NCBI GenBank assembly: GCA_008638375.1
Contig: CM018051.1
Coordinates: 41,762,177 to 41,826,176, forward strand
Length of the DNA stretch: 64,000 bases
Source of the DNA: Nyssa sinensis
Lineage: Eukaryota; Streptophyta; Magnoliopsida; Cornales; Nyssaceae
Reading direction: 5' to 3'
Shown piece after piece: positions 12,294 to 24,960 of the stretch; the stretch's first letter is position 1; every line of letters starts with the position of its first letter. The notes under the pieces are model-generated. The model ran no database searches and was not told where the DNA came from. It was given only the letters and a program-made list of their open reading frames with translations. The position numbers and the translations under genes are program-made.

Positions 12294-12330
12294 GAGTTTT
12301 GAGGACAAAACTCTTTCAAGGAGGGGAGAA
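12294..12330 (+). promoter_or_regulatory. A hairpin plus polypurine tract
   Basis: Perfect 8-bp stem GAGTTTTG / CAAAACTC around an AGGA loop (12294-12313), then polypurine tract AAGGAGGGGAGAA (12318-12330), directly before the 3' LTR start TGTAACACCC. The same arrangement occurs in B at 40542-40579. The tract would prime plus-strand DNA synthesis. Confidence 0.8.
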
Positions 12331-12780
12331 TGTAACACCCTAACCCGATTAATAAAAATTAAGTCACTAATTAAATATTAGGGACTTAAGAAAATTTGAT
12401 TAAGGTGACGAAGTCTAAAATAAAATGAATAAGAACAGTACGCGAAGGAAATTTAAACAACAAGGCTTTGACTAACGAAGTCGACATGGGAAAAACATAA
12501 AAAAAAATTGTAAGTCTTCGATTTATTAAATCAACACACGTATAAGAATACAAATGTAACACATTGTCCCAATAAAATAATAATTAGGTCACTAATTATT
12601 AATTAGTAACCCATAATTGAATATCGAGAAATTTAATCGAAAATAAATGACGATTCCAAAAAAATAATTTCGAGACCTTCAATTTACAAGTTCGACTCTA
12701 GAAAAAATAATCTACGACTGCGATTTATGAAATCGGTACATGAAGGAGTGAATATTAAATTTAAATTCACAAAAGGGAAA
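12331..12780 (+). repeat. Duplicated head of the A 3' LTR
   Basis: A second TGTAACAC start occurs 222 bp after the first (12553). Similar order follows in both halves: AATAATTAGGTCACTAATTA-like sequence after about 35 bp, and an ACGACTGCGATTTATGAAATC-like block near the end. Similarity is degenerate. The alternative, a nested second LTR start, is not supported by a TSD. Confidence 0.45.
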
Positions 12781-12831
12781 ATAATGCAAAAAGTTAAAAC
12801 AAGTAAATTAAATGCCAAACAAGGCATAAGG

Positions 12832-15800
12832 TGCCACGACCCGAGACCCCACCCTATGCAGATCTTGTGTCGCGCACCCGATCCGATGCTGCTTGTCGAA
12901 CCAAGGGTCTCAACTTGTAACACAATCAGTGCTACTAACATGCAAAACTAGGATGCACTGGTGGGGCCCGGCTACCCCCTGAGCTAGTATCCAGATCCAC
13001 TTGGGCTATATGAATACTGCTCTGTGTACACTGAAACTGTACGTCCCATGCCTCGCATAGCAATGTTGTAACTGTTCCACTTGGAACCTGGACCTGAAGG
13101 TCATAAATAGCATCAGATGGAGATGTGACTGAGCACAAATCTAGCACTAATAATATATTAGGATCATGCTATCTTCCACGAAGAGTATAGTAGAATCATA
13201 ACTGGTTCTAGGCAATCTGACGTAATGATAGTTAGCCAAACTACGGTTACTAGACTACTTCGAATAAAACTATCTGGGCCTCACGGCCCTAGGTACAAGT
13301 GTACAAAAAGAAATCCATGCACAGGTGTACAATCATGATTGAGATATATATTAGAAATCAATAACTGGTTCCCACATGATAGGGCAATATCAATGTGGCT
13401 CAATAAATACTAGTATATATAGAATACAACAAATGATATATGAAAAACTACTGACATGGCTTGGAATGTAACACATGCAAAGATCAGAGATTACTTACCT
13501 CTTATTGTCAATGATCTAGAAGGATTTAGACTGCCTTCTCTTTGCCCGTCGGTGTCCCTAAAATTCATGAGACACGTTTCAGTTTATCGCTACCTGAATT
13601 ATGCTATTCATCAAATTTTATGCCTTTATATCTTAAGTTTATTGTTTATGAAAATAAACTCTACTATTGAATCCAGAATGCCGAAGAAATTCGGTTTAGG
13701 CTTTCGCGAAATTCAATTTGGACTTCAGTGTTAAAAAGGGTAAAATGGTCATTTTGCACTTTTATGGGTTATTATTTCTCGGGACCTCTTTTTTTTCAAA
13801 TTGGACTCCATGATTGAGTCCGGAATGCTCGAAATAATAAAAATCGACTATTCAATTAATTTATTCGGAGTCCGTTAGACTACTTTTCGACTTAGGGGCA
13901 TTTTGGTAATTTCTCCCTCTTCTAATTAATTAAATTAATATTAATTTAATTTATTCCTTGAGTTAATTCATAATTAACTATAATTTCTGGGTATAATTAT
14001 AATTTCACAAATTCTATTCCAATCTGCCCGTAATTTTTCCAATTCCTATATGTTTCCATTATTTTTTTTTCATTGTAAGCCAATCATTGGAGAGCTTCTC
14101 CTTTTCAACCAAACACCTCTCAAACTCAAATCTAAAATTTCACCCATACAGTAATAGTGTTGGGCAGCTATCTGAATGGGTGGGTCGGGTTGAACCTGAC
14201 CCGGTTTGGCCCAAATAAAATCACAAAACTCAGCCGCTAAGTTGTGTTTCCTTCCCTCTAGTTTCTGGATTCCAATTTGCAAATTCTAAAACAATTTCTA
14301 TGCTTAATGAAATCCCACAATCAATCTAATTATTCATGCTTCTAAAAATTCAAGACTAAAATTCAGTGTCTTACCCTGTTGATACCTCTGTACTGTTCCT
14401 GTTCCACTCGCGGTAACTCGTATAAATATGTATAATTTCTCTATTGCACGCTAACTTAATTTCTTCCAGTTTTAACACCACAATTGCACTAGACAGTAGC
14501 CACAATCACTCACCAACCTTCCAATCCATCCGATCCTGCGGCTACTGCTTCTCTCAATTTCTCCAGGCCTATTACGGCCCTGAACTGCTTCCAATAAACT
14601 CTAAACAACCTATTCTAAACCAATCCAACCAACATAAACAACACACATAATCCCACCTGTTTCTTCCATATCCCTTTAGGTTCTCCAATTTCATTACGGC
14701 AGCTGCTACACAAGCAAATTTGCTGCACTGCTCTTCCATTTCCCTATTCTAATCTATCACAGGAACCCAATCAGACCCTTCACCGCTTGCTGCGCTGCAT
14801 TGTCATCACACAACATATATATATATATAAATTGGTTCCTGTTAAAAGCTTCATGGGCTGCACTATTTTATTTCCACCCTGCTGCACTACATCCTGAGGA
14901 CTGCTGCACCAATTCTCTCAATTTTTCATCACAGCAGCCGCACGGATCCTTCACCATAGCAGTAACCCAATCTCTCAATCTTCCCTTCTCCTTGTTGCAG
15001 CACTGCTGCTGTTCCCACTTGTGGCACAGCCACAACCAAACCCACACAGCGCAAGCACACACTGCACTTGTTGCAGCGCTGCTGCTGCTCTTCTCCCTCT
15101 CTGTTCTACTACACAACACACACGTATATACACAATTTCTCCTGCACTGCTTCTATACAATCTCTCTCTCTCGGCTGCCCACTTATTCTCTCTTCTTTTC
15201 CAATTTTCTCTTGCTTCAGTGCCATAACAAACACACATATATAATTTTATATACTTTTCTACCAATTCTTTTCTTGCACAGCCCTGTACAACACACATAA
15301 TATATATATAGCTGTCCCTGTTGAACCGCCCCTCTCTTCCTTCTTTTTTTTTTTTTCTTTTTGCTCTTTTTCTTTTCTTTTCTCTTCCTGTTCATGCAAC
15401 CTGCACCGCCCCACCTTTTTCTCTCCTTTCGTTCCAACAGCTATGGCTGTAGCCCCCTTGATTTGACCCTTTTTCATTTCTTTCTTTTTATTTTCTTTAG
15501 CTTTTGTTGCACGCCTCCTAGACACACAATATTATATCTATATAATTGTTTTATGCTACAACCGACCTGCACCATCACACACGATGCTCATATATATACC
15601 ACTAAATTTCCCTTTTCTATTCTTTTTCTTTTCATTTCTATTATTGCTTTTCCTGGCTCACATGATATGTATATACACATATTATATCTTAAACACACCA
15701 CACACTTTTCTATCCTTTCTCTTTCTTTATTTTTCCAATTGCATCCTTATATATATAATAAAAATTCTCCATTTTATTATATATATATATAATATATATC

Positions 15801-16531
15801 TATTTATACTAATACATATATTTATACAATATATATACGTACATAGCCGTATATACATATATTTATGTATATATATATATTCTCTCATATATATATATAT
15901 ATATATATTCTTGCATTTATTTAAAATGCACTGTGCACCTATATCAATGTATATACTGGCCTACGTACACGATTCTCCGTACCGCTCGGGTTTATTGTAC
16001 AGTACTCCTAGACACTCGGGGTTACTCAAAACTACTTCTTGTATATTTTTAATATCGAAATTTCTTCATTTATAACTCTCGCTATCTGTCTCGAACTACA
16101 TGCCCATTACTGTATATTATTTATTGCGATGCTTCGGATATATGTCGAGTATTATTTTTATTGGCTCGGTGTATTCGTACTTGGATTTTCTTAATCTCGT
16201 AATTCCCTGAGATTATAATTTCTACTAATTGTCTCGGTAATCGTACCTGTCACCGTAAGTTACTCATTAAAATAATTTGGTATACCTTGGGGTCTACTAT
16301 TCTCTGTCTGAATCGGTCTCGGTTTACTCTTGATATTATGATCCTTGCTGAGTCAAAGCTCGGTATTATTATTTGACCCTTTGGACTTAATTGAAATTAT
16401 TCTATTTTATTCGAAACTCATGTTCGGTTACAACTGGGATTACGCTACTCGACTTAACCTGTCTCGATTTACATGTACTTGACCAGGTCTATCTTGGTTT
16501 AAGCGCCATATCCCTAGGTCGGGATATTACA
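12832..16531 (-). mobile_element. Solo-2: solo LTR inserted in the A 3' LTR
   Basis: Begins TGCCACGACCCGAGACC and ends GGTCGGGATATTACA, with perfect TSD TAAGG (12827-12831 and 16532-16536). Read on the minus strand it is TGTAATATCCCGACC...GGGTCGTGGCA, the same end pattern as the other large LTRs. The interior has a GTCCGGAATGCCGAAG-type block near 13670-13700 (present in most LTRs here), pyrimidine-rich stretches and long AT microsatellites. The long frames at 14800-15300 and 15361-16075 are low-complexity artefacts. Confidence 0.85.
15776..15912. repeat. AT-rich microsatellite cluster in solo-2
   Basis: Repeated (AT)n and TATATA runs with short interruptions. Similar but shorter runs lie at 14815-14828 and 16672-16692 nearby. 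Confidence 0.85.
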
Positions 16532-16559
16532 TAAGGGGAAGGGGGAAATAGCAAAAAGG

Positions 16560-16640
16560 GAACCAAAATGTGAGGCCAATGGGTTTTGAACCCTTGACCT
16601 AAATGGGCAAGCACTTAAAGCCCAAAAAAATACAACTTGG
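16560..16640 (-). repeat. B-box-like remnant in the A 3' LTR
   Basis: The minus strand contains GGGTTCAAAACCC preceded by AAGTGCTTGCCC. It lies about 540 bp into the LTR, the place where B, Z and solo-5 carry fuller A-box/B-box modules. Only the B-box half is convincing here. Confidence 0.35.
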
Positions 16641-17889
16641 GTTGCCCAATTGTTTGTGTCTTATTTTACAACATATATATATATATATATATACAAAAAA
16701 ATAAAAATAAAACCCCACCTCCCAACTGACCCAATCACCATTCATGCAGTAACAAGTATATTTTTAAATGAAAAATATGATTATATAGATGTGTTGCATG
16801 TGTGATGTGAGTGAATTAAAAGAGGGAGTAGTGTGTGTGCATGCGTTTCGGCTAGTGAGAGAGAGAGAGCGAGCTAGAGAGAGAAAGTGGAAGAAGGGAG
16901 AAAAAGAAGAAGAAGGAGAAGAGAAGGGATGCATGCATGGACAACCTGATTTGAAGGTGATTACCAACTGAGCCAAGCCTAGAAAAGAGGAGAGGAGGGA
17001 AAGAAAGAATCAAAAGAAGGGTAACTTCTTTTTTCACAATTTTTTTTTAGCTACTATTTTATGTTTATAAACATGCATGCACTCAAAATATTAAGAGGAT
17101 GAAAGTTAAAAGAAGTAGGAACTAAATGGGTAAGGCAGAAATCATAAAACAGTGGAATCCACCATTGGTGTGTCTCTCTTGTAGCAGATCTGAGTCGACC
17201 AAAAAGAAACTTGGTTTCTCCACTTGGGGCCTAAAATAGACCTTATGAGGGTTTTAAAAACCCTGTTCTGTGACCTAGAAGCCTAGGAGAAGACCCTTAA
17301 ATCATGGCATGTAGGTTTCGGTTATAAGATGGAACCTTCAAAAGTGGAAGAGAAACTTAGTTTTGAGACCGAGGACTTGAACCCAATGATGAATAGACCA
17401 CAATAGAAGAAACCCCACGAGTTTTGAGTCAGAAATGAGTGAGTATGATCAAGTTATAGGTACGGTCAACAAGCTGTGAAGAAACATTTTTGGCTCAATC
17501 CGAGCTCCTAACCCAATGCTAAAACAATCTCTAATGTCCTAGAAGCTCGTAGGAAAATGAAACAGAGAGAATCAATCTCTCAAAATTCACAAAATTAAAG
17601 GTTTAATTTTCTACAATTAAGGCAACACAAGGGGGAGAGGAGGAAGAATATGAATAGTGTTGGGTCGGTTTAGGGTCTAATCTGGGTTCGGGTCGGGACC
17701 CGACCCAGCGCATATAAGGTCTTAAGTGGGACGGTGCGGTTTTGTGTGATATGTTTTTAAAATTTAAAGCAGATATGGGTTTGTTTGGTTACAGAAATAA
17801 TAAATTCAATTTGATAGCTGCATACAGAACATGGATAATGTACCCCTGATTCGCCCCTTGTCCACTATTTGGATTTGGCATCCTTTGAA

Positions 17890-17990
17890 AAATAAAAGGG
17901 GAGCCACAGCTCCTCTGGTTCGAACCCACAATCCCTCGCAAGCCAAGACCCTAAAAGCCCCACATGTACCACTGAGCCACCCCTACTCCT
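17890..17990 (-). repeat. tRNA-derived SINE-like module in the A 3' LTR
   Basis: Minus strand: A-box TGGCTCAGTGG (17969-17979, exact consensus) and B-box GGTTCGAACC (17917-17926), then a T-rich run at 17880-17895. It is the paralogue of 5740-5830 and shows that the module was already in the LTR when A transposed. Confidence 0.65.
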
Positions 17991-20574
17991 GTTGAATAAT
18001 TTCAACATAAATAATATATAATATATAACCTTATAATTAATTAAATTAAATTATTTAATTAATTTAATAATAGTAAAATAATACGATGTCTAAATTAAAT
18101 AAGTAAATAGTGCATTTTAACTATTTTGGGTATTTTGGACCCAATGGCGGGGGTCTATTTTACGAGATGAGACTTCGAAAAATTTTGATACGTGAAGATG
18201 TAAAATTACCATTTTGCCCCTAAATATGCTCGAACCTAAATAAAAAGCCGAGAAGGTCTAAATTGACTTTCTTCGACGTTTCAAACACAATGGTGAGGTC
18301 CATAATACCAAAATAGGTACTAAAAAAATAAGTCACATGAAAAATAAAATTTATTAAATTACCACCAGTAGATTGGCAAGATCAATTCTAAGAGATTAGG
18401 ATACGATGGGTCTAAAATTAAATGAAAAGCATCAATTTAGGGATGATTTGAAGTGAATGAGAAATTAATTGAAGTCTTGATGAATTTGATTTTTAGGAAT
18501 TACAAAGGAAAAAGGGAAGCCCATCAGTAGTGCTGACCCGGGAAAACAAGGTGAGTAATCCTATACCTCGAAGTGAAGGTTTTTAATCTCCATGGATTCC
18601 GAAGTAAATTGAAGTTCAAATATTCTGAAGTGTTTTCATGTTAAAATATCTTTGGTATTTCTAATTTTAAATTCTCGTATTTATATGCTTTCATTCAATG
18701 TACTGTTATTTTATTTATAAATTCTAACATGGCATGCAAAATCTACTACTTGATAATTCTAACAGATGATACGTTTATTTTCTCGCATGCCCATGTAAAT
18801 GTAAATTTTATTAAATACCTCTTGAAATTAATGCTTTTATTCTACCTATGCTTTAATCAATTCCTGTGCATCGTGATTTAAATCCCTGAAGCTCATGTGT
18901 TAAATGTTTCAAGTATTGTCCCCAAAGTATTTAAAAACTCAGTTAAATTGTCCATGTTTTAAATACTCATGAAAATTCATTCTTTTTATTGAAGCCATGT
19001 TTTTAAATGTTAAGAAAAAAACATTTCTTGAAGAAGCCATGATTTTAGGTGCTCAAAAAAGCTTTTCTTGAAAAGTCATGTTTGAATGCTCATGAAAAGC
19101 AAATATTTGAAGGAACCATGTTTTCGATGCTCTTTGAAAAAGCCTCAATTTTACAAGATAATAGTGCATAAGCACTATAACTAATATTGGGTTCCTTCGG
19201 AACTCAATTGACATAAAGAATGCCCGGTAGCAAGATCTGATTCCCCAAGCATGAGATCTCTCAGAAGTAAGACTGGAATCTGGTTCGAAACGGATTTCCA
19301 TCTAATCAAAGTGAAAAGATGAAATGTCTTCAGAAATGGTAGCAGGTTTTTGAACCCCCGTTTTCATGAATCGGATTTTTACATAACCCCCTGTTTTGAA
19401 GAAGAAGAAATTTGTATTCTCCTATTTTCATGGAAAGGATTTCAATTATTTCTTTGGCTTTCAAATGGCCATCTTGCATATGTTTATAAATTCTGCTGCA
19501 TATTAAATGTTTTATTGAATGCTTTAAAATGCATCATGCTACATGATTTGAAGATTCTTGTATCCTGTAATTATTAAAATACATGCCTAGCTTGAATGCC
19601 TTGTATGCTTTACGCTATTTGTTTTTGAAGAATTCTGTATTCTGTATTTGAAGTATATGTACAATTGGTAGTATATGTTTCTATGAACTTTTTCTTAACT
19701 AACTCACTACCAGTTGAAAACCTATGACAAGGTATTAGAATTACTCACTAGGCTTGTTGAAGCTCATCCCATTATTCTAACATTTTTTAGGTGATGATGA
19801 TGGATGGGAGCCTTCCCCATTTTGAGGGTTGGTGATTCGCAACTCCATTATGATTAAGGATTTTTGGAAGTACTAAGACCCATAGTTGGTCAAATTTTGT
19901 TGTAGTAATTTTGGACAATTATGTACTTAAGCCCTGAGGGGCAAACGGATATGTAATATGTAAAACTTTAAAAGTTTTTGTTATACTCTGAATGTATAAT
20001 ATTTGTTTATCACTCTGAAGAAGAAGAAGAAGCGACAGTACCGGGTGGGCGGGCGAGATGTGAAAGAAGAAGTTTTTCACGCTTCCGTGATTGCCAATCC
20101 TGGTTGTACCGCACTGCCGTCCGGCGCCGTTGCTTATGTGAGCCCGCCCGGCTACCCACGAGCTGAAGGGGGTGGGCCGGTCGCGATTCCCTTGATCCGC
20201 ACGGGGCAGGTTTCGGGGGGGGGGTCGTGACACTAATAGTCTATGAATATGGAGACAAATGTATAAATAAGAGCAATTAGCTATGGATTGGGGATGATCA
20301 ATTTTAGGAATATGATTTGATAGCAAAATTCGTAACTTGGTAATGATTTACAATGGGCATTAATCGATGATTAACACATAAATAATTTTGAAAGATTAGT
20401 GCATGAAATACACTTAAGGTAAGACTAATGATACATGAATAAAGTATGCCTAATCAAGAAATATTGCAACGGTTGTAAAAGTCTTTTGGAGACAAAAATG
20501 CTAATTTTGGGGGTAAGTAAAATACTTTAACAACAATATAATGCATATACAAAAAGAAAAAAATAAGGAATAAG

Positions 20575-20665
20575 CCAAAAAGGCTCCAACCAAGTTTTGA
20601 ACCTTGCACTTTATGCAAGAAAATGATAATTTTGCAAAACTCTACCAACTAGGTTGCCAGCACTT
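20575..20665 (-). repeat. tRNA-like antisense module in the B 5' LTR
   Basis: Minus strand reads GGCAACCTAGTTGGTAGAG (A-box region, similar to the D-arm of tRNAs) and, about 40 bp on, AAGGTTCAAAACTTGG (B-box region). The orientation is opposite to the LTR. The same module is in the 3' LTR, in solo-5 and in LTR Z at similar distances from the LTR start. Confidence 0.55.
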
Positions 20666-23149
20666 TGTGCTAATATGTCCACCCAAAATGTATATGATCC
20701 ATGAAATGAAATCTTGAGATGCATGTAAAAGAGGAGGTGTCAACTTGTGGGCAAGTTAGAATTTTGGTATTTTATTACGATTGGATAAAAATCTTGGCTA
20801 ATCAATACACATGCAACAAACACATATACATACATATCATATATACTTTGAGTGTCGTGTGGGAGTGACCATTCTACTCATGTTTAGAATATAGAGAGAG
20901 ATGTAGAGAGAGAAAGTGAAGGGTGGAAGACTTACAACCATTACATGTTGCATGGAAGGTCTGGAGCAAGAAGGATGAGGGCCATTGAAGTTGTTAGAGC
21001 TTGAATGGAGCATGCAGAGCCCAAAAACAGAGAGGGGGAGAAGATGGTCATTGAAGGTAAGTTTCTCTCACTAGGAAATTTTCTTCTAAAGTGCTATTTA
21101 TGATACTCTAATTGCATGCACGTGTTTAGAATTTAAAATGGAAGAAAATGGGAACTATTTAAGCTTAGAGGCTATGGAGCTCGAAACTCCTGAAATCAAA
21201 AAAAGAAAAAAATTGGGTTTTGAACTAGCCTCGATAAAACTCGAAACAAACCACTTGGCTCAAAAGAGCAGACAAAATGGGACATAATGTAGGTTGAAAC
21301 ACCAAAAATGGTACTGTAATGGCCAAGAAAAGGGCAGTTGTAGGTGGGGATTGAATGATTGGGATTAAAGAATTTTTGGTTGTTTCACTGAGTTTTATGA
21401 ATGAGAAAATGTTCCATAGAGTCCCAGAAACCCATCAAAATAAAAACAATATCGAATCTATGTCAGAAACCCGATGAAATAGAAAATAAAATCGTCACCA
21501 AAAAATCAGGTCTCGCTAGAGACCTTACTATAACTCTCCATTTCGGTGACCAAAACTAGGTGAAACCAAAATCTGACCATGAATATGGAATGCCCATGAA
21601 AAAAATGATTCAAGCCATGTTGGTTGTGTCACTGAAAAATAGTCAACAATGATCGCTGGCGCTAGAGAAAGCGACCGGATAAACTGAGGAATAAGGACTA
21701 TTCACGAGCGGGTCGGATTGGAACTGATTTGGGTCAGGGTTTTGACCCGCGCAAAAAATAGATCCTAATAAGTGGAACAGCATCATTTTGAACCCTTAAA
21801 GAATAAAAAAGTAGAAATAATGCGCTGGCGTCGGCGTGACACAATGAACCAGACTGAACCATTTGGTTCTTAACCTAATTGAACTGGTTCACTTGCAAAG
21901 AGATTGAACTAGTCGATTTTATTTAAATAATTTTTTGTAATTGTATTTTGACCCTAGACTTCTGTTAATTGCAAAAAGATCCAAAAAAATAATTAAAAGT
22001 TATTTTTAAAATCCCAATAAATTATATAAAAGTACCAAAATGCCCTTAAGCCAAAAATTGGCCAAACGAAGGCCAATTAAAATGAACGAATAGTCTAACC
22101 CAACATTTTTGGGCATTCTAAAATCAACGGTTGAGTCCGATTTGTGAGATCAGATCCCAAAATATATGAACGGACTAGTAGAAAAATTCTAATTATGTCC
22201 TAATAATCAATTAAGCTATCAAATGAACTCTGATAACCTTGAAAATATATACCTTAACATTTTAGGACATCTTGAACCCAATGGGGAGATCCATTTTATG
22301 AAACGGAGTCCTGAAAATATAGACACGTCAAATGTCATAATTACCATTATGCCCTTAGTAATTCAAAAGCCAGTTAAATGTTAGAGATAACGTATTCTAA
22401 CTTTCTTTGACATTTCGGACTCAATGGTGGGGTCCATTTTAGCAAACAAAGAACCAAATAAAATGAGAAGTAAAAGATAAAATTACTAAAATACCCTTAA
22501 TAAGAGAATAAGTTTCAGATAGGACTCGAGGGAGAGTATGGGTCTAGCTTAGGGTTTAAAGGGCCACCAATTTAAAAATGGAACTGGTCAAGGCTAGTAA
22601 CATCAAAGAGATAGTGATTAAATAAAATTATATATTATTCAGATATTGAGTTTAATTTAATATGTGAACTAGGATCAGTAGCAAAAGGGATAGGGATAAG
22701 ACAAGTGCCAAGATAAGTAAGCAAGTAAGGAAAAAACTGTGGACTCTAGGTCATAAGTGAGTAATCCGCTATCTTGAATCAGTAGATTTTACATCCTGCT
22801 TCCAAATTTCTCCCTTATGAATCTATATATTTGTTCAAAATACCTAATCTATTTTTGTGAGTAATCTTGTACTCTGAATTAATGAATTTCTATATCTGCT
22901 CAAAATGTTCATATGTACTAATTTGAAAGATGTTTGTATGCTTTGAATCTTGACTAAATTCTTTAGCAAAAATATCTATAAACCATGGCACCCATTTCTA
23001 TGAGAAAAATGATTTGTGTGAACCATTTTTTATTATGTAACCCGAATCATACTACTTTTGATCCGATCATGTGTCTGTGTGAGACCTACCCATGTGGCAC
23101 TCTAACTCTTGTAATGAGACTTACCCACATAACGCTCTGACTCAATGTG

Positions 23150-23473
23150 TGTTAGGATGTCTGCGCTCATATCTAAGACATTTTATTATTATTTAATAGA
23201 TTTTATTTATTATTGAGTTTCATATTACCATATTTTTGGATGTTATTTTATATCATGAGATGATTAGTCCTTGAATTGCCTATATACGCAGTTCATATCT
23301 CCGATGTATAAATCTCATTTATACACATGAACCACTTCTAATGACAATTCAAGGACTAATCATTTCATGATTTAAAGCAACATCCAAACATATGGTAATA
23401 TGAAACTTAATAATAAATCAAATCTATTAAATAATAATAAAATGTCTTGGATATGAGGGCACACATCCTAACA
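23150..23473. repeat. Left LTR palindrome of S1
   Basis: Arms 23150-23278 and 23345-23473 (129 bp each) are near-perfect inverted copies of the start of the Copia LTR (TGTTAGGATGT...), around a 66-bp spacer. The spacer reads as LTR sequence continuing from the right arm on the minus strand. The switch happens at a GAATTG/CAATTC hexamer. Confidence 0.9.
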
Positions 23474-23484
23474 AGCTCCCACTT
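23474..23484 (-). promoter_or_regulatory. S1 polypurine tract
   Basis: Minus strand GTGGGAGCT lies immediately before the minus-sense LTR start TGTTAGG at 23473, as expected for the plus-strand primer of a Copia element read on the minus strand. Confidence 0.6.
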
Positions 23485-23489
23485 GCACT

Positions 23490-24000
23490 CACATCGATTC
23501 CCCATAACATCTGACATCCATCCTATCCTATGAAGCTCGAAACTTTTAGAAGGTAAAGCCTTAGTGAAAGGATCTGCAAGATTGTCCGTAGATGCAACCT
23601 TGGTGACGATAATGTTTCCACACTGAACGATCTCTCTGATGAGGTGATACTTGCACCCTATGTGCTTTCCACCCTTGTGGTTTCTTTGCTCCTTGGATTG
23701 AGCTACAGCTCTACTATTGTCATAATAAAGGACCATAGGCAACTGAGACTGTGGTACCACTTCTAGTTCCGAAAGGAACTTCTTGAGCCAAACTGCTTCC
23801 TTAGCTGCTTCAGAGGCAGCTACATATTCCGTTTCAGTGGTTGAGTCAAGCAATACACTGTTGCTTGACACTCCTCCAGCTGATAGCTCCACCACCAAGA
23901 GTAAACATATATCCTGAGGTTGACTTTTTAGAGTCTTGATCTGACATAAAGTCAGACTCTGTGTAGCCAATTAGAACTAGATCACCACCCCTGTATCTCA
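23490..24000 (-). pseudogene. S1 RNase H domain (Copia)
   Basis: Minus-strand frame with the Copia RNase H signature: DSTTETEYVAASEAAKEAVW, YYDNSRAVAQSKE, HIGCKYHLIREIV and NLADPFTKALP. The N-terminal part (YTESDFMSDQDSKKSTSGY) is in the neighbouring frame, so a frameshift lies near 23848, between CIA and DSTTE. The domain would degrade the RNA strand during reverse transcription. Confidence 0.9.
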
Positions 24001-24960
24001 ACATATAATCTCTAGTCTTTCTCAAGTACTTGGGTATATGTTTCACAACAGTCCAATGATTTGGTCCCGGATTAGATTGATATCTACTCACCATGCCCAT
24101 TGCAAAACAAATATTTAGTCTAGTGCAAAGCATAACATATATAAGGCTTCCTGCAGCTGAAGCATAAGGAACCACTTTCATGCGCTCCTCTTTCTCAAGT
24201 GTCTTGGGACACTGATTCTTAGACAGAGGTACTCCATGCCTAAAAGGTAATAAGCCTTTCTTGGAGTTATGCATTGCAAACTTGACAAGAATTTTGTCTA
24301 AATATGAAGCTTGAGATAAGCCTAACATCCTGTTCTTCAGATCTCGCAAAAGCTTAATCTCGAGGATGTAACTGGCTTCTCCCAATTCCTTCATATCAAA
24401 CTGATTCACTAGCCAAACCTTTATCGTAGACAACACCCCTACATCATTCCCAATGAGTAATATATCATCCACATACAGAGCTAGGAACACCCCCACGCTT
24501 CCTTCACTCTTCTTATACACATAAGTTTCATTTGGGTTCTAATCAAAACCAAATGATTTGATTGCCTAATCGAATCGGATGTTTTAACTTCGGGAAGATT
24601 GCTTAAGTTCATAAATGGGCTTATGCAGCTTGCATACTATATGCTCCTGGCCCTTAGCTATGAAACCATCTGGTTGCATCATATGGATGTCTTCCTCAAG
24701 ATAGCCATTCAAAAATGTTGTCTTGACATCCATTTGCCAAATCTCATAATCAAAATGAGTTACAATGGATAAGAGAATCCGAATAGACTTAAGCATAGCA
24801 ACTAGTGAAAAAGTTTTCTTATAATCGATATCTTCTTTTTGAGTAAACCCTTTCGCCACCAGTCTAGCTTTAAAAGTCTCAACTGATCCATCAGGTCCTC
24901 TCCTTCTCCTATAGATCCATTTACAACCAATTGGTTTAATATTGGCAGGTGGTTGCACAA
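24000..24960 (-). pseudogene. S1 reverse transcriptase (Copia)
   Basis: Domain order on the minus strand: GCKWIYRRRRGPDGSVE, KARLVAKGFTQKEDIDY, IWQMDVKTTFLNGYLEEDI, then LYVDDILLIGND (catalytic YVDD intact) and QASYLDKILVKF. A stop and a frame break lie between about 24521 and 24583. RT copies the element RNA into DNA in the virus-like particle. The order integrase before RT identifies Ty1/Copia. Confidence 0.92.

Larger units (their letters stand above)
11544..12330 (+). mobile_element. A interior: short, no protein domains
   Basis: 787 bp between the LTRs. It contains the primer binding site, a 62-bp tandem repeat, a non-coding stretch, a short hairpin and the polypurine tract. The final segment GAGGACAAAACTCTTTC-AAGGAGGGGAGAA resembles the sequence before the 3' LTR of Tekay/Del-type chromoviruses. 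This suggests A is an internally deleted derivative that kept only the cis sites. The 92-codon antisense frame at 11679-11957 is an effect of the tandem repeat. Confidence 0.75.
5416..20232 (+). mobile_element. Element A: non-autonomous LTR retrotransposon with giant LTRs
   Basis: 5416-11543 and 12331-20232 are two direct copies of one LTR, separated by a 787-bp interior with an iMet-type primer binding site and a polypurine tract. Each LTR is interrupted by a solo LTR (6799-10269 and 12832-16531). Removing these brings 6780/10275 and 12831/16537 back into register with the other copy. No protease, RT or integrase is present. The right border is GTGACA at 20232, followed by CTAAT, in sequence homologous to position 40675 of the B 3' LTR. 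A therefore sits inside the B 5' LTR. The left LTR lacks about 1.5 kb and abuts G1 sequence. Confidence 0.8.
12331..20232 (+). repeat. A 3' LTR, interrupted by solo-2
   Basis: Starts TGTAACACCCTAACCCG right after the polypurine tract and ends GGGTCGTGACA. Without solo-2 and one TSD copy it is about 4.2 kb. It contains a duplicated head (12331-12552 and 12553 onward), a SINE-like module, repeated GTCCGGAATGTCGAA-type blocks, a GC-rich hairpin (compare 10530-10561) and, near the end, GAAGAAGAAG followed by AAGTTTTTCACGCTTCCG. No coding potential. Confidence 0.8.

Noticed and set aside
13456..13734. Peptide PKKFGLGFR occurring in frames at 13456-13734 and 27971-28252
   Set aside because: The similarity comes from the shared LTR module in DNA. 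The frames are short, on different strands and not conserved as protein elsewhere.
14800..16075. Frames of 143-166 codons in solo-2
   Set aside because: They are built from pyrimidine-rich and AT microsatellite sequence, inside a solo LTR, with low-complexity peptides.
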